DNA of 39,457 nt from an uncultured Clostridium sp. (GCA_947569365.1 CANOSM010000019.1:1-39457), one strand, 5' to 3'. Numbered from the stretch's first letter, positions 1-9,217 are shown. Program-made: numbers and translations. Notes: generated by a model from the letters alone, not told the origin.

Positions 1-1373
1 GTGAACAACAAATTTTAGAAGGAGAAAAACAAATAGCAACAGCTGAATCACAACTAGAAGAAACAAAAAAACAAATGATAGCAAATGGTAAGACTGAAGC
101 AGAAGTAGAAGCAGAATTAGCTAATCAAAAATCACAGATTGAGACTCGAAAGACAGAGATAGGAAAAGGTAAACAACAATTAGAAAATAGTAAACTAGAA
201 CTTAACAAAAAGAAAGTAGAATTGCAAAATGCAAGAGAACAACTAGAAAAAGGAAAAGCAGAACTTGTTTCTGGTCGTTCACAAATAGAAAATGGGAAAG
301 TACAATTACAAGCAGGAAAGAATCAACTTGAAAAAGGAAAGCAAGATTATAAAATAGGTAAAAAACAGATAGCAGATGGTAAAAGACAATTAGAAGCAGG
401 AAAAAAGAAAATAGCAGATGGTAAAAAAGAGCTTAAAGATGGTAAAAAAGTTTATGAAACACCAATGAATGCTGAAGAATTATCTAAAGAAATGGATATG
501 AATATTCAAGACGTAAATAACATGCTAAAAATAGTGAGAATGTCTAAATTTGATGTTAAAAATGATATAATAACTCTTGAAGAATTTTTAAATTTTATAT
601 ATAGTGATATTTTAACAAATGAAACATATAACAAAGCACTTAAAGATGATATGAAAAAAGATATTGAAGATGCCAAAACTCAAATAGAGGAAAATAAAGG
701 TATGATGCTTGCAGAAAATTATAATAGAATGGCAATTTCAATTAACCTTCCATCAGAGGGAGATGAAACTTTTGAATTCATTGGAAAGATGAAGGAAAAG
801 GTTTCTAGTACAGTAGAAAAAGAATGTTATTTAGTTGGTGATTCTATTATGGGATACGAAATGAATGAAGGCTTTACAGACGAACTTAATTTTGTAACTT
901 TACTTACTATTATAGCAATATTATTTGTAGTATTATTTACATTGCATTCTATTCCAAGTTCTGTAATGCTAGTAGCAGTTATTCAAGGAGCAGTATATAT
1001 TACAACAGCAATTTCTGTTCTTCAAGGAGAGTCTGTAAATTATATAGCTTTAATACTTGTTCAATGTATTCTTATGGGAGCTACTATTGATTATGGTATT
1101 TTGTTTATCTGTAACTATACAGAAGAAAGGAAGAATAAAGATAAACATGATGCAATATGTATAGCAATGAGAAACTCTATAAAAACAATTCTAACATCTT
1201 CACTAATTTTATTTAGCTGTTGCTTATCTGTAGGAATGATTATGACACAAAAAGTAATTTCACAAACCTGTTCAATTATAGCTTGTGGAACAGTAAGTTC
1301 AGTTGTAATGGTTATATTGGCTTTACCAGCGGTTACTTTAATATTAGATAGATTTATAATAAAAAATAAATAA
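1..1373 (+). CDS. MMPL/RND-family membrane transporter, 5'-truncated by window edge
   Basis: The reading frame is open from base 3, so the true start lies outside the window; the first internal Met is at 75. About 456 residues are visible. The first third is a long charged segment in strict seven-residue steps of the type QLExGK, with about 15 copies ending near base 460, predicted to form an extended coiled coil outside the membrane. After a mixed soluble stretch (about 470-880) come four or five hydrophobic segments (about 890-1360) containing the MMPL-type motif GATIDYGILF, which matches TM4 of RND/MMPL proteins. Such repeat-bearing MMPL proteins in Firmicutes are presumed exporters of lipids or hydrophobic compounds; the substrate here is unknown. 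A terminator-like hairpin follows, so this is probably the last gene of its operon. The family call is firm and the function is inferred. Confidence 0.85.
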   Translation, partial: EQQILEGEKQIATAESQLEETKKQMIANGKTEAEVEAELANQKSQIETRKTEIGKGKQQLENSKLELNKKKVELQNAREQLEKGKAELVSGRSQIENGKVQLQAGKNQLEKGKQDYKIGKKQIADGKRQLEAGKKKIADGKKELKDGKKVYETPMNAEELSKEMDMNIQDVNNMLKIVRMSKFDVKNDIITLEEFLNFIYSDILTNETYNKALKDDMKKDIEDAKTQIEENKGMMLAENYNRMAISINLPSEGDETFEFIGKMKEKVSSTVEKECYLVGDSIMGYEMNEGFTDELNFVTLLTIIAILFVVLFTLHSIPSSVMLVAVIQGAVYITTAISVLQGESVNYIALILVQCILMGATIDYGILFICNYTEERKNKDKHDAICIAMRNSIKTILTSSLILFSCCLSVGMIMTQKVISQTCSIIACGTVSSVVMVILALPAVTLILDRFIIKNK

Positions 1374-1391
1374 ATATTATATAAAAGCAAA

Positions 1392-1427
1392 AAAAGATAG
1401 GTGATTCTGTGAAATTATCTGTCTTTT
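1392..1427 (+). terminator. Weak terminator-like hairpin after MMPL gene
   Basis: Arms 1392-1406 and 1413-1427 pair over 15 bp around loop CTGTGA. Three of the pairs are G-U on the + strand and would be mismatches on the other strand, so it folds as + strand RNA. The U-tract is short and interrupted (TTTTATG), so termination may be partial. Confidence 0.5.
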
Positions 1428-1524
1428 ATGTTATAATCATCTCGAGAAATTACAATTCATAGATGGAAAAACATATATATATTTAATAAATATTAATAGA
1501 AAAAGCAGATACATTTTAGATACA

Positions 1525-1562
1525 TTTGGGTGTTAGAATAAATCTAACATCCAAATTTTTTA
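1525..1562 (+). terminator. Strong intrinsic terminator or attenuator 5' of the propeller gene
   Basis: Arms 1525-1537 and 1543-1555 form a 13-bp stem with loop ATAAA. It has one G-U pair that exists only on the + strand, and it is followed at once by a T-run (1556-1561). It ends about 35 bases before the start at 1596, closer to the downstream gene than to the upstream one. It may therefore act as an attenuator in a leader or as a second terminator for the MMPL operon. I see no convincing promoter between the hairpin and the gene. Confidence 0.75.
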
Positions 1563-1595
1563 TGTTAAATTATATTATTTTAGGAGGAAACAAAC

Positions 1596-2966
1596 ATGTC
1601 AAAAAAAATATTTTTAATTATTTTAAGTTTAGCGATACTTATACTTGGAGGAATAGGACTCTTTCTATTTCCAAAACAAGAAAAAGTAAAAATAGAAAAC
1701 ACATCAAATAGCAAAATAAATGAAACTGACAAAACATCTTCTAACGAATCAAATCAATCAATTAAAAATGATAAATTAGTATTAATAGGAAATATGAAAA
1801 AAAATTATTGTGATAAAGGATATTATTATATTTCAAATGAAGATGAGAGTTCTAATATTAAATATTTTGATTATTCAGCAAAAAAAGAAATTTACTTATG
1901 TAACAAGCCAAACTGCAAACATAATACAAAAGAGTGTAGTTCATATTTAGATTCATCAGAAACTTATGAAATGTTTGTATATAAAGACTATATATATTTA
2001 ATATCAGCATCAGGAAGCACTCAAACTTTTAGTGCTACAATATCAGATAGTGGTGAAACAGTTATGGAACAAGGAACAAATACACCAAAGATATATAGAA
2101 TGAATTTAGATGGAACAAATAAAACAAAACTATTTGAATGTCCTACTGGAACAGAAATTGATTCAACATACATTTTAGAAGGAAATAATCTTTATACATT
2201 CTTTCTAAAAAGCAAATCAGTAGAAACAGGAAAAAATGCTATAACATCAGTAGAAACAGGAAGAACACTAGTAAAAATAAATTTATCATCTGGAAAATAT
2301 GAAGAATTATTTGATAGTAAAGATAGATCTATAATTGGAGTATATAAAAACAATATAGTATTTGAAGAAATAGTATATAAAGAAAATCCAGATGACTATT
2401 CAAATGATGATAAAGGATATATAAATAATTATAATAAATCTACAAAAAAAATAAACCTATTTAATCTATCTACAAATTCAGAAACAGAAATATATAAAGA
2501 CATCTGCAAGAATATGGAAGATATTCAAAGTGCAAATGGTAAGGTATATTATATTGGAAGTAAAGGCAAAAAAATAGAATATATAGATTTAGAAACAAAA
2601 CAAAAACAAACATTAGTAAACTTGACAAAAACAGGAGCAAGTATTAATGGAATACATGATAATAAATTACAATATTTATATTATTCAGGGAATGAAGGAA
2701 AGGTAAGCAAAGCATATTATATAGATTTAGAAACAAAGGAAAATAAGGAATTTAAGTTATTAGATAAAAACAAATATTTAATAAATATTTTAGCACAAAA
2801 TGACAAGTATTATTTTGTTGAAAAAGGTTATGAATTTGGAAAAGAATATACTACATGGGCAGGAACAAAACAAAAAGATATAGAGAAAACTAATTATGCT
2901 TTAATTAGAAAAGAAGATTATTGGAATTCAAACCCAAAATATATTGATATGAAAAATACAAAATAA
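1596..2966 (+). CDS. Membrane-anchored beta-propeller-like protein (DUF5050-like)
   Basis: Starts at ATG 1596 behind TAGGAGG. 456 residues. Residues 5-26 are one hydrophobic segment with no lipobox Cys, so it is probably a signal anchor with the rest outside the cell. A Ser/Thr/Asn-rich linker (about 30-60) precedes a series of short beta repeats of the type KIYRMNLDGTN and IEYIDLETKQ, as in DUF5050/WD-like propellers. An unusual knuckle, C102-x4-C107-x-H109-x4-C114 (LCNKPNCKH), resembles one seen in many secreted clostridial propeller proteins and may bind metal or form disulphides. It lies 28 bases before an ABC ATPase gene and is followed by permease and two-component genes, so it may be a surface sensor or accessory of that exporter. 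Function unknown. Confidence 0.7.
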   Translation: MSKKIFLIILSLAILILGGIGLFLFPKQEKVKIENTSNSKINETDKTSSNESNQSIKNDKLVLIGNMKKNYCDKGYYYISNEDESSNIKYFDYSAKKEIYLCNKPNCKHNTKECSSYLDSSETYEMFVYKDYIYLISASGSTQTFSATISDSGETVMEQGTNTPKIYRMNLDGTNKTKLFECPTGTEIDSTYILEGNNLYTFFLKSKSVETGKNAITSVETGRTLVKINLSSGKYEELFDSKDRSIIGVYKNNIVFEEIVYKENPDDYSNDDKGYINNYNKSTKKINLFNLSTNSETEIYKDICKNMEDIQSANGKVYYIGSKGKKIEYIDLETKQKQTLVNLTKTGASINGIHDNKLQYLYYSGNEGKVSKAYYIDLETKENKEFKLLDKNKYLINILAQNDKYYFVEKGYEFGKEYTTWAGTKQKDIEKTNYALIRKEDYWNSNPKYIDMKNTK

Positions 2967-2994
2967 AAAAAAATAAATAGGAGAAAACTTAAGT

Positions 2995-3728
2995 ATGTTA
3001 GAAGTTAAAAACTTAAATAAAAGTTATGGAAAGAAAAAAGTTTTAAATAATATAAGTTTTAAATTAGAAAATGGTTTATATGGTTTGCTTCGGACCAAAT
3101 GGTGCAGGAAAATCAAGTTTAATGAATATTATAACAGATAATTTAAAACCAGATTCAGGTAATGTATTATGGGAAAATAAAGATTATAGATCATTAGGTG
3201 CAAAATATAGAGAAATACTTGGATATATGCCACAACAACAAGGACTTTATAATGGATTTACAGCAAAAAGATTTTTAAATTATATAGCAGTATTAAAAGA
3301 TGTTCCTAAAAAAGAAATATCATTACAAATAGAAAATGTAGCAAAAATAGTTAATTTATCAGACGAACTAAATAAAAAAATTGGTATGTATTCAGGAGGA
3401 ATGAAACAAAGATTGTTAATTGCAAGTACCATTATAGGAAACCCAAAACTTGTTATATTTGATGAACCAACAGCAGGATTAGACCCAAAAGAAAGAGTGA
3501 GAGTAAAAAATCTGATGAAAGATTTATCTAAAGATAGAATTGTAATTATAGCAACACATATTGTGCCAGATATAGAAAACATTGCAAAAGAAATACTTAT
3601 TTTAAAGAAGCGGAACTTTAGTAGAAATAAATACACCTGAAAACTTAATACAAAAATATTCTCCAAATGGAAATTTAGAAGATGTATATATGAGTATCTT
3701 TGGAAACGAGGAGGAGGATAAATCTTGA
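2995..3728 (+). CDS. ABC transporter ATP-binding protein, read through two CGGA +1 sites
   Basis: Reading starts at ATG 2995 (SD AGGAG). It runs in frame to the CGG at 3091, resumes at GGA 3092, runs to the CGG at 3611, resumes at GGA 3612 and stops at 3726-3728. The merged product is 243 residues, a normal length for this family. Walker A GPNGAGKSS is residues 33-41, with its first glycine supplied by the first site. Signature SGGMKQR is about 133-139, Walker B and catalytic Glu (IFDEPTAGLD) about 154-163, and the switch His (ATHIV) about 188. G206 comes from the second site in a typical LKKGTLVE strand. Without the first shift only 48 residues are made and there is no Walker A. The stop overlaps the TTG start of the permease by four bases. 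It probably energises the adjacent ABC-2 permease. A pseudogene is the conventional alternative, but everything else is intact. Confidence 0.8.
3091..3094 (+). other. CGGA +1 recoding site 1 (ABC ATPase, Walker A glycine)
   Basis: In the starting frame CTT is followed by CGG, then ACC and a stop 16 codons later. Skipping C3091 gives CTT GGA CCA and the Walker A string GPNGAGKSS. The preceding codon is CTT. I see no Shine-Dalgarno-like stimulator just upstream. That the frame is broken and restored is visible in the sequence; recoding is inferred. Confidence 0.75.
3611..3614 (+). other. CGGA +1 recoding site 2 (ABC ATPase C-terminus)
   Basis: The codons are AAG CGG AAC, with a stop nine codons after the CGG in the zero frame. 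Skipping C3611 gives AAG GGA ACT (KGT), followed by a family-typical tail of about 37 residues that ends exactly at the overlap with the permease start. The preceding codon is AAG, which cannot re-pair well after a +1 slip. Confidence 0.75.
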
Positions 3729-6112
3729 AAGATATAATAAAATTTGAATTTTTAAAAATATTTACAAGCAAACTATTTATATATACATTAGTTATTTTCA
3801 CATTAGCAAACATTATTATCTTACACTATACAGAAATTGCCTCAAAAGAAGAAAAAATACCAAGCTCTGCTTATAAATTATTAAATGAAGAAATAAAAAA
3901 TTTATCAGAAGAAGAAAAAGGAGAATTAATACAAAAAGAATACGAAAGAAATTATTCACTTAATATAATAGATAACATCAAGAATCTAAGAAATAGTGAA
4001 AATCCATTAATGGTAGAATATGCAGAAAGTGTAAAGGAAGAAAATAAAGAGCTTTATGAAAAGTACATAAACGAATATGAAAATGCAAATTATAAATATA
4101 CTGGGGATATAGCAAAAGAATTATCATTTTTTGAAGAAATAAAAAAAGAATATGATGAAAATAAAAACTATAAACAAAAAATTGATGAAATATTAGAAAA
4201 AGCAGAAAACTTAGAAACAATATCTATATTTAAAGAATCAAAAGATGATTTCTCAAGTAAAAATATAAAAGATACAGCTAAAAACTATGAAAAAATGAAA
4301 AATACAACTTTAAACTTTGTACCATCAAAAGGAATAGCAAGCTTTACAAAAATGCAAGTAACAGATATATTTATTATTTTAATAATATTTGTTATATCTA
4401 CTATTATTATATATGAAGAAAGAGAAAAAAATCTACTTACACTTATTAAAAGTACAAAAAATGGAAGAACAAAAACAATTATATCCAAGATAATAGTAAC
4501 AATGATTAGTATTATAATCATTTCCTTAAGTATGTATGCTATAAACTTTATATATTATGGAATACATATAGGATATGGAAACTTAAGTTATTCTTTGCAA
4601 TCATTAAATCCATTTTCTTATAGTACATTACAAATAAATATTATGCAATATTTAATATTATTTATAATTACTAAAATTGCAGTATTTTTTGCCATTTCAC
4701 TTATAATACTATTAATATCTAGCATAGCTAAAAATAATGTGTCAAGTTATATAGTTTTTATTGCAATTTTTGGAATAAGTTTTATATTATACAAAACAAT
4801 AGACCCAATTTCAAAATACAATATATTTAGAGTAATTAATATTATAAATCTAATAGATACAAATAAAATATATGAAAACTATATGAACTTACAGATATTT
4901 GGATTTATGGAGAATGTATTAGTTTTAAGTATATATTCTGTTATAATATTAGTAGTAACTTTAAGCTTATCAAATATATTGATATTTAATAAAAAGAAAG
5001 ACTTACAAATAAGAGAAAGTTATATACTAAGAAAGATAAAACAAATAAATATTTACAAAGCTAGAATATTTAGTAAAGTATTTACTGCCGAAGTTTATAA
5101 ATTATTTATAACAAACAAAGTGTTAGTTATTATTATCTTATTTGCAATACTACAAACATACAATTATAAAACTACTAATAAAGCAATTTCTTTTAATGAA
5201 AGCATTTATAAAAACTATATGCAAATTTTAAGTGGAAAATTGACAGAAGAAAAAGAAAAGTTTATCCAAATCGAGCAAAAAAAGTTTGAAGAAGCAGAAC
5301 TTGCAATAGAGAAGATAGAAGAAAGAGTAGCAAAAGGAGAAATATCTAAAAAAGAGGCAATATATTATGAAGAACCTTATGAGAATATTTTAGCTACAAA
5401 AGAAATATTTATGAAAATATTAGATCAATATGAATATATAAAAGAAAATCCAAAAGCAGAATTTGTTTACGATACAGGATATAAAGAATTATTAAGAATA
5501 AATAAAAACGCCTTTTTGCAAAGTGATATATATTTAGAAGTTGTTAGCATTATGTGTTTTGCAGGAATAATTGTAATGGAGTATAAAACAGGAATTATAA
5601 AAATACTAAATAGTACTCCTAAAGGAAAGAAATATACAGTTGTAAATAAAATAATTTCTTGTATATTTGCAGGAATAATAATTTTTACGATTAGTATTAT
5701 ACCAGAAATAATGAAAATAAAAGAAGTATATGGATTTGATAATATAAAAGCTAGTATAGTAAGTATAAGCCTTTTTAATAACTTACCACAAGGTATAAAT
5801 ATATTACAATTTATAATAATATCATATTTATTTAGATTTATGGTTTTTACAAGTATTATATTATTAATACTATGGATTTCATTAAAAATAAAAAATACAA
5901 CATATTCAATGTTAGCTTTAAGTACATTATTATTAGTACCAGTTATTTTAGTTCAATTTGGATTTGAATTTGCAAACTATGTAAGTATAAATAGATTTTT
6001 AAATTTATCTAAAATAATACTTTTAGATAAAAACTTACATTTGATATATATTGTAATTCCTATTATAATTGGTATATACAGTCTTTATAAATTATGTAAT
6101 AAATTTGAATAA
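3725..6112 (+). CDS. ABC-2 type permease, 795 aa, internally duplicated
   Basis: The TTG start at 3725 is chosen because GAGGAGGAGG sits at the right distance and the start overlaps the ATPase stop (TTGA). The protein has two similar halves. Each begins with a cytoplasmic lead (FEFLKIFTSK; AEVYKLFITNK), one membrane segment, a charged outer domain rich in Glu and Lys (about residues 40-195 and 500-610) and then a block of about five hydrophobic segments. This is the layout of ABC-2 exporters of the bacitracin/lantibiotic-resistance and multidrug type in Firmicutes. With the ATPase it should form one exporter. The two-component genes directly downstream suggest induction by an envelope-active compound. 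The family call is good and the substrate is unknown. Confidence 0.8.
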   Translation: MKDIIKFEFLKIFTSKLFIYTLVIFTLANIIILHYTEIASKEEKIPSSAYKLLNEEIKNLSEEEKGELIQKEYERNYSLNIIDNIKNLRNSENPLMVEYAESVKEENKELYEKYINEYENANYKYTGDIAKELSFFEEIKKEYDENKNYKQKIDEILEKAENLETISIFKESKDDFSSKNIKDTAKNYEKMKNTTLNFVPSKGIASFTKMQVTDIFIILIIFVISTIIIYEEREKNLLTLIKSTKNGRTKTIISKIIVTMISIIIISLSMYAINFIYYGIHIGYGNLSYSLQSLNPFSYSTLQINIMQYLILFIITKIAVFFAISLIILLISSIAKNNVSSYIVFIAIFGISFILYKTIDPISKYNIFRVINIINLIDTNKIYENYMNLQIFGFMENVLVLSIYSVIILVVTLSLSNILIFNKKKDLQIRESYILRKIKQINIYKARIFSKVFTAEVYKLFITNKVLVIIILFAILQTYNYKTTNKAISFNESIYKNYMQILSGKLTEEKEKFIQIEQKKFEEAELAIEKIEERVAKGEISKKEAIYYEEPYENILATKEIFMKILDQYEYIKENPKAEFVYDTGYKELLRINKNAFLQSDIYLEVVSIMCFAGIIVMEYKTGIIKILNSTPKGKKYTVVNKIISCIFAGIIIFTISIIPEIMKIKEVYGFDNIKASIVSISLFNNLPQGINILQFIIISYLFRFMVFTSIILLILWISLKIKNTTYSMLALSTLLLVPVILVQFGFEFANYVSINRFLNLSKIILLDKNLHLIYIVIPIIIGIYSLYKLCNKFE

Positions 6113-6165
6113 TTATAGATTGAAAATATAAATTTAAAAAATTTATATAGGAGAGTGAGAAATAA

Positions 6166-6813
6166 ATGAATAAAATTTTGGTAGTAGAAGATGAATTTCC
6201 AATAGTAGATTTAATAAGTATTTCTTTAAGTAATGAAGGATATGAGGTAGATTATGCTTTAGATGGCGAAAAAGGAGCAAATCTAATAGAAACAGGAAAA
6301 TATGATTTAGTATTACTAGATATCATGCTACCAAAATTTAATGGATATGAGCTATTAGAATATGCCAAAACAATGGAAATTCCAGTCATATTTATAACAG
6401 CAAAAGGACAACTTAAAGACAGAGTAAAAGGCTTAAGTTTAGGAGCAGATGATTATATTGTAAAACCGTTTGAAATAGAAGAACTAATTGCAAGAGTAAA
6501 TACAGTAATTAGAAGATGCCATAAAAAGGTAAATATTAAAGATATAGAAATTAATTTAGAAAATAGAGTCATAAAAAAACAAGGACAAGAAGTAAAATTA
6601 ACACCAAAAGAATTTGAATTATTTTTATATTTATATGAAAATCAAGATAAAGCTTTAAAAAGAGAAAATATATTTGAAAGAGTATGGGCTGATGAGGTAT
6701 TAGATACTAAAACACTTACACTCCATATACAAAGAATAAGAAAAAAGTTAGATTTAAAAGATAGAATAAAAACGATTCATGGAGTAGGATATATTTTTAA
6801 AGGGAAGGAATGA
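6166..6813 (+). CDS. OmpR/PhoB-family response regulator
   Basis: 215 residues, start ATG 6166 behind TAGGAGAG. The receiver domain spans 1-115 with acidic pocket E8-D9, phospho-acceptor D52 (LLDIMLP), Thr in FITAKG and Lys in YIVKPF. A winged-helix DNA-binding domain (about 125-212) contains the family motifs LTPKEFELF and HIQRIRKKLD and the C-terminal GVGYIFK. It is 7 bases from the histidine kinase and downstream of the ABC exporter, so it is expected to regulate the island. I did not find a clear direct-repeat binding site upstream of the island. Confidence 0.93.
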   Translation: MNKILVVEDEFPIVDLISISLSNEGYEVDYALDGEKGANLIETGKYDLVLLDIMLPKFNGYELLEYAKTMEIPVIFITAKGQLKDRVKGLSLGADDYIVKPFEIEELIARVNTVIRRCHKKVNIKDIEINLENRVIKKQGQEVKLTPKEFELFLYLYENQDKALKRENIFERVWADEVLDTKTLTLHIQRIRKKLDLKDRIKTIHGVGYIFKGKE

Positions 6814-6820
6814 AAGTAAA

Positions 6821-8221
6821 ATGAAATTTACATTAAAGATAATTATATCTGTGGTAGCAATTATATCAATTATTTTCTCTATTTCAGGTATAATTATGAT
6901 AAAAAGTAATTTTAAACATTCTCTTGAAAAGACAATTAATCAAAACATTGAAGCCCATACATTAGAGCGATATGGAATGGAGAATAATATTGATGCTAAT
7001 ATTAATAAAAAAGGAGAAATATCAAAAGAGCAATTAAGTAGTTATGCTAGAAGCTTAGTATATTATTTAGAAAATAATAAAAAAATTTCTATTTATATAA
7101 ATGATGAAAAATTATATTCAAATATCCAAATAGATGATGATACTTTTAAAAATTTAAATAATAACAAAGAAATAAAATATATTTTAAAAGATATTAAAAA
7201 TTACAAATATATGCTAGTATCTTCTAGTATAGAGATAAATAATTATAAAATACTCCTTATTAGTAGATATGATATAACAGATGTTTTTACAGAAAGAAAC
7301 AGACAACTTAATTACTTTTATAAAATCGATGTAGCAGTAATATTAGTATCAGCAATTTCTATATGCATATTATCATTATTTTTAACAAAGCCAATTATTA
7401 AATTAAATGAAACTAGTAAAAAAATAACACAAGGTTTATATAATGAAAGAATTGATATAAAGTCAAAAGATGAGATAGGAGAACTTGCAAAAAGTTTTAA
7501 TATAATGATAGATACTATTGAAAATAAAATAAATGAGTTAGAACTATCTGTAAAACAAAGAGAAGAATTTATAACTAATTTTACTCATGAACTTAAAAAT
7601 CCAATGACATCAATTATAGGATATGCAGATATTTTAAAAAGTGGAAAATATGATAATGATGTAAATTTAAGAGCTGCAAATTATATATTTAATGAGGCAA
7701 AAAGATTAGAGACATTGGCTCACAAATTAATGGATTTAATGGAGTTATCAAATGAACATATTACATTAGAGAGTTTAGATATAGTATGGTTTATGAATAA
7801 TCTATATAAAGATATAAACGATACTTTAGGTGAAATAAAATTAGAGTTAAATATTGAAAAAGCTTATGTAGTTGCAGATAAAGTATTATTAGAATCTTGT
7901 TTAAGAAACTTAATAGATAATAGTAAAAAAGCAAATCCAAAAGATAAGATTATTAGAGTAGTAGGAAAAGTAGAAAATAATAAATACAAAATATCTATTA
8001 TTGATAAAGGATGTGGGATACCAGAGGAAGACTTGCCAAGGATTACAGAGAGTTTTTATATGGTAGATAAAGTAAGAGCAAAAACTAATGGAAGAAGCGG
8101 TATAGGACTAAGTATATGTGAAAAAATTGCTAAACTCCATAATAGTAAGTTAGAAATCGAAAGTAAAGTAGACAAAGGAACTAGTATAAGTTTGTATTTG
8201 GAGGTAGAAAATGAGAAATAA
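6821..8221 (+). CDS. Sensor histidine kinase (HisKA/HATPase_c)
   Basis: 466 residues. Membrane segments lie at about 5-27 and 168-188 and enclose an outer sensor domain of about 140 residues with no recognised fold. A HAMP-like linker (about 190-240, with DEIGELAKSFN) follows. The HisKA dimerisation helix carries phospho-acceptor H256 in NFTHELKNP. The ATPase domain has an N box (LRNLIDNSKKA), a G1 box (DKGCGIP), an F-box-like FYMVDK and a G2 box (GRSGIGLSI). The length and domain order match PhoR/BaeS-type kinases. It is coupled to the upstream regulator and overlaps the next gene by 11 bases. Confidence 0.93.
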   Translation: MKFTLKIIISVVAIISIIFSISGIIMIKSNFKHSLEKTINQNIEAHTLERYGMENNIDANINKKGEISKEQLSSYARSLVYYLENNKKISIYINDEKLYSNIQIDDDTFKNLNNNKEIKYILKDIKNYKYMLVSSSIEINNYKILLISRYDITDVFTERNRQLNYFYKIDVAVILVSAISICILSLFLTKPIIKLNETSKKITQGLYNERIDIKSKDEIGELAKSFNIMIDTIENKINELELSVKQREEFITNFTHELKNPMTSIIGYADILKSGKYDNDVNLRAANYIFNEAKRLETLAHKLMDLMELSNEHITLESLDIVWFMNNLYKDINDTLGEIKLELNIEKAYVVADKVLLESCLRNLIDNSKKANPKDKIIRVVGKVENNKYKISIIDKGCGIPEEDLPRITESFYMVDKVRAKTNGRSGIGLSICEKIAKLHNSKLEIESKVDKGTSISLYLEVENEK

Positions 8222-8930
8222 GATTAATATAACTTATATAATAATTTTTATTTTTATTATATGCTCATTTGCTATACCTAAAATTGTAATGAAGGTGCAA
8301 GATAAGAAAATATTTACAAAATCTTATACAATAAATAGAAATATTAAAACACTAAATGAAAATGTAAAGAATACAAAGCTAATATACACAATTTATAGTA
8401 GATATAATACAGATAAATATAATATTACAGTTTCAGATAGTTTAAAAGAAACACAAGAGATAATAATATCAAGTGATAACATAAAAGAGATAGCAAATTC
8501 AGATATTATAATTAGTGATGAAGAAGGAATATTAGATAATATACATCAATTAATAAAAGCAAATATAGTAAAAAAAGACTTTTATAATCAGTTTTCTAGT
8601 AAGTATTTTATTTATAGAACATGGGATTATGATAATGGAGAAATAAAGTATTCTAAAACGAATATATTTACAAGTAATGATTATAAAAAGGCAATAGCAA
8701 GTGTACAAATAGAAAAAGAAACAAATAAAATTATAGAATATAAAGTAAAAAAAGAGTATGTAGATATAAATGAAAGTACTTTAAGAAAGTATGTAAAATA
8801 TTTAGAATTAGATAAGATATTTAATGATTTTGAATATATAGATAATCAGCTAGAATCAAAATTAGCAGGAATAAAAATATCTACAATTATTGATGGAGAA
8901 TATATTTGTGTTAAAGTAATACCATTATAA
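8211..8930 (+). CDS. Membrane-anchored protein of two-component operon, unknown function
   Basis: 239 residues, start ATG 8211 behind GGAGG, inside the end of the kinase gene. One hydrophobic N-terminal segment (about 8-27) is followed by a lysine- and isoleucine-rich soluble domain with no Cys pair or catalytic motif that I recognise. Position and topology resemble accessory proteins that modulate a neighbouring kinase or exporter from outside the membrane, but that is inference from context only. The C-terminus IDGEYICVKVIPL is beta-rich. It is the last gene of the island, followed by 319 non-coding bases. Confidence 0.6.
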   Translation: MRNKINITYIIIFIFIICSFAIPKIVMKVQDKKIFTKSYTINRNIKTLNENVKNTKLIYTIYSRYNTDKYNITVSDSLKETQEIIISSDNIKEIANSDIIISDEEGILDNIHQLIKANIVKKDFYNQFSSKYFIYRTWDYDNGEIKYSKTNIFTSNDYKKAIASVQIEKETNKIIEYKVKKEYVDINESTLRKYVKYLELDKIFNDFEYIDNQLESKLAGIKISTIIDGEYICVKVIPL

Positions 8931-9036
8931 TTAAATATTCTAAATAATAAAAATGAAAAACAAAGATATTTTTAGAAAAATGGAGAAACAAGGAAATAAA
9001 ATAAGAAAAACAATATTAAAAATTTGGTTACATTGG

Positions 9037-9065
9037 TTTACAAAATAAGATAAAAATGGTATAAA
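9037..9065 (+). promoter_or_regulatory. Candidate sigma-A promoter for the RpoA-CTD-like gene
   Basis: TTTACA at 9037-9042 and TATAAA at 9060-9065 are separated by 17 bases. The predicted RNA start near 9072 gives a leader of about 180 bases before the ATG at 9250. The remaining intergenic sequence (8931-9036) shows no further clear features. Confidence 0.4.
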
Positions 9066-9156
9066 TATATAGAGAGAATGAATAATTTTTAATAGGAATT
9101 ATTTATAAATTTTATTATTTTTAATATACATTTTGTGTAATAAAAATATAAATTTA

Positions 9157-9217
9157 CGAAAGAAAAAATAGTGTGTAGTCAGCTATAAATAGATTATATA
9201 CTGTTTTTATTTTTTCG
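9157..9217 (+). promoter_or_regulatory. Long structured leader hairpin
   Basis: Arms 9157-9180 and 9192-9217 form 24 pairs with two single-base bulges (9204 and 9209) on the 3' side and an 11-base loop. Five of the pairs are G-U on the + strand, which would be mismatches on the minus strand, so the fold belongs to + strand RNA. It is followed by an A-run rather than a T-run and so is not a normal terminator. It ends 32 bases before the start codon of the RpoA-CTD-like gene. Confidence 0.6.

Noticed and set aside
1431..1595. Riboswitch or T-box upstream of the propeller gene
   Set aside because: There is a terminator stem, but I could not find the conserved T-box sequence or any riboswitch core.
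3071..3640. Independent ORF starting at ATG 3071 as the true ABC ATPase
   Set aside because: It lacks the family N-terminal strand encoded from ATG 2995, has no ribosome-binding site, and stops without the family-typical C-terminal strand.
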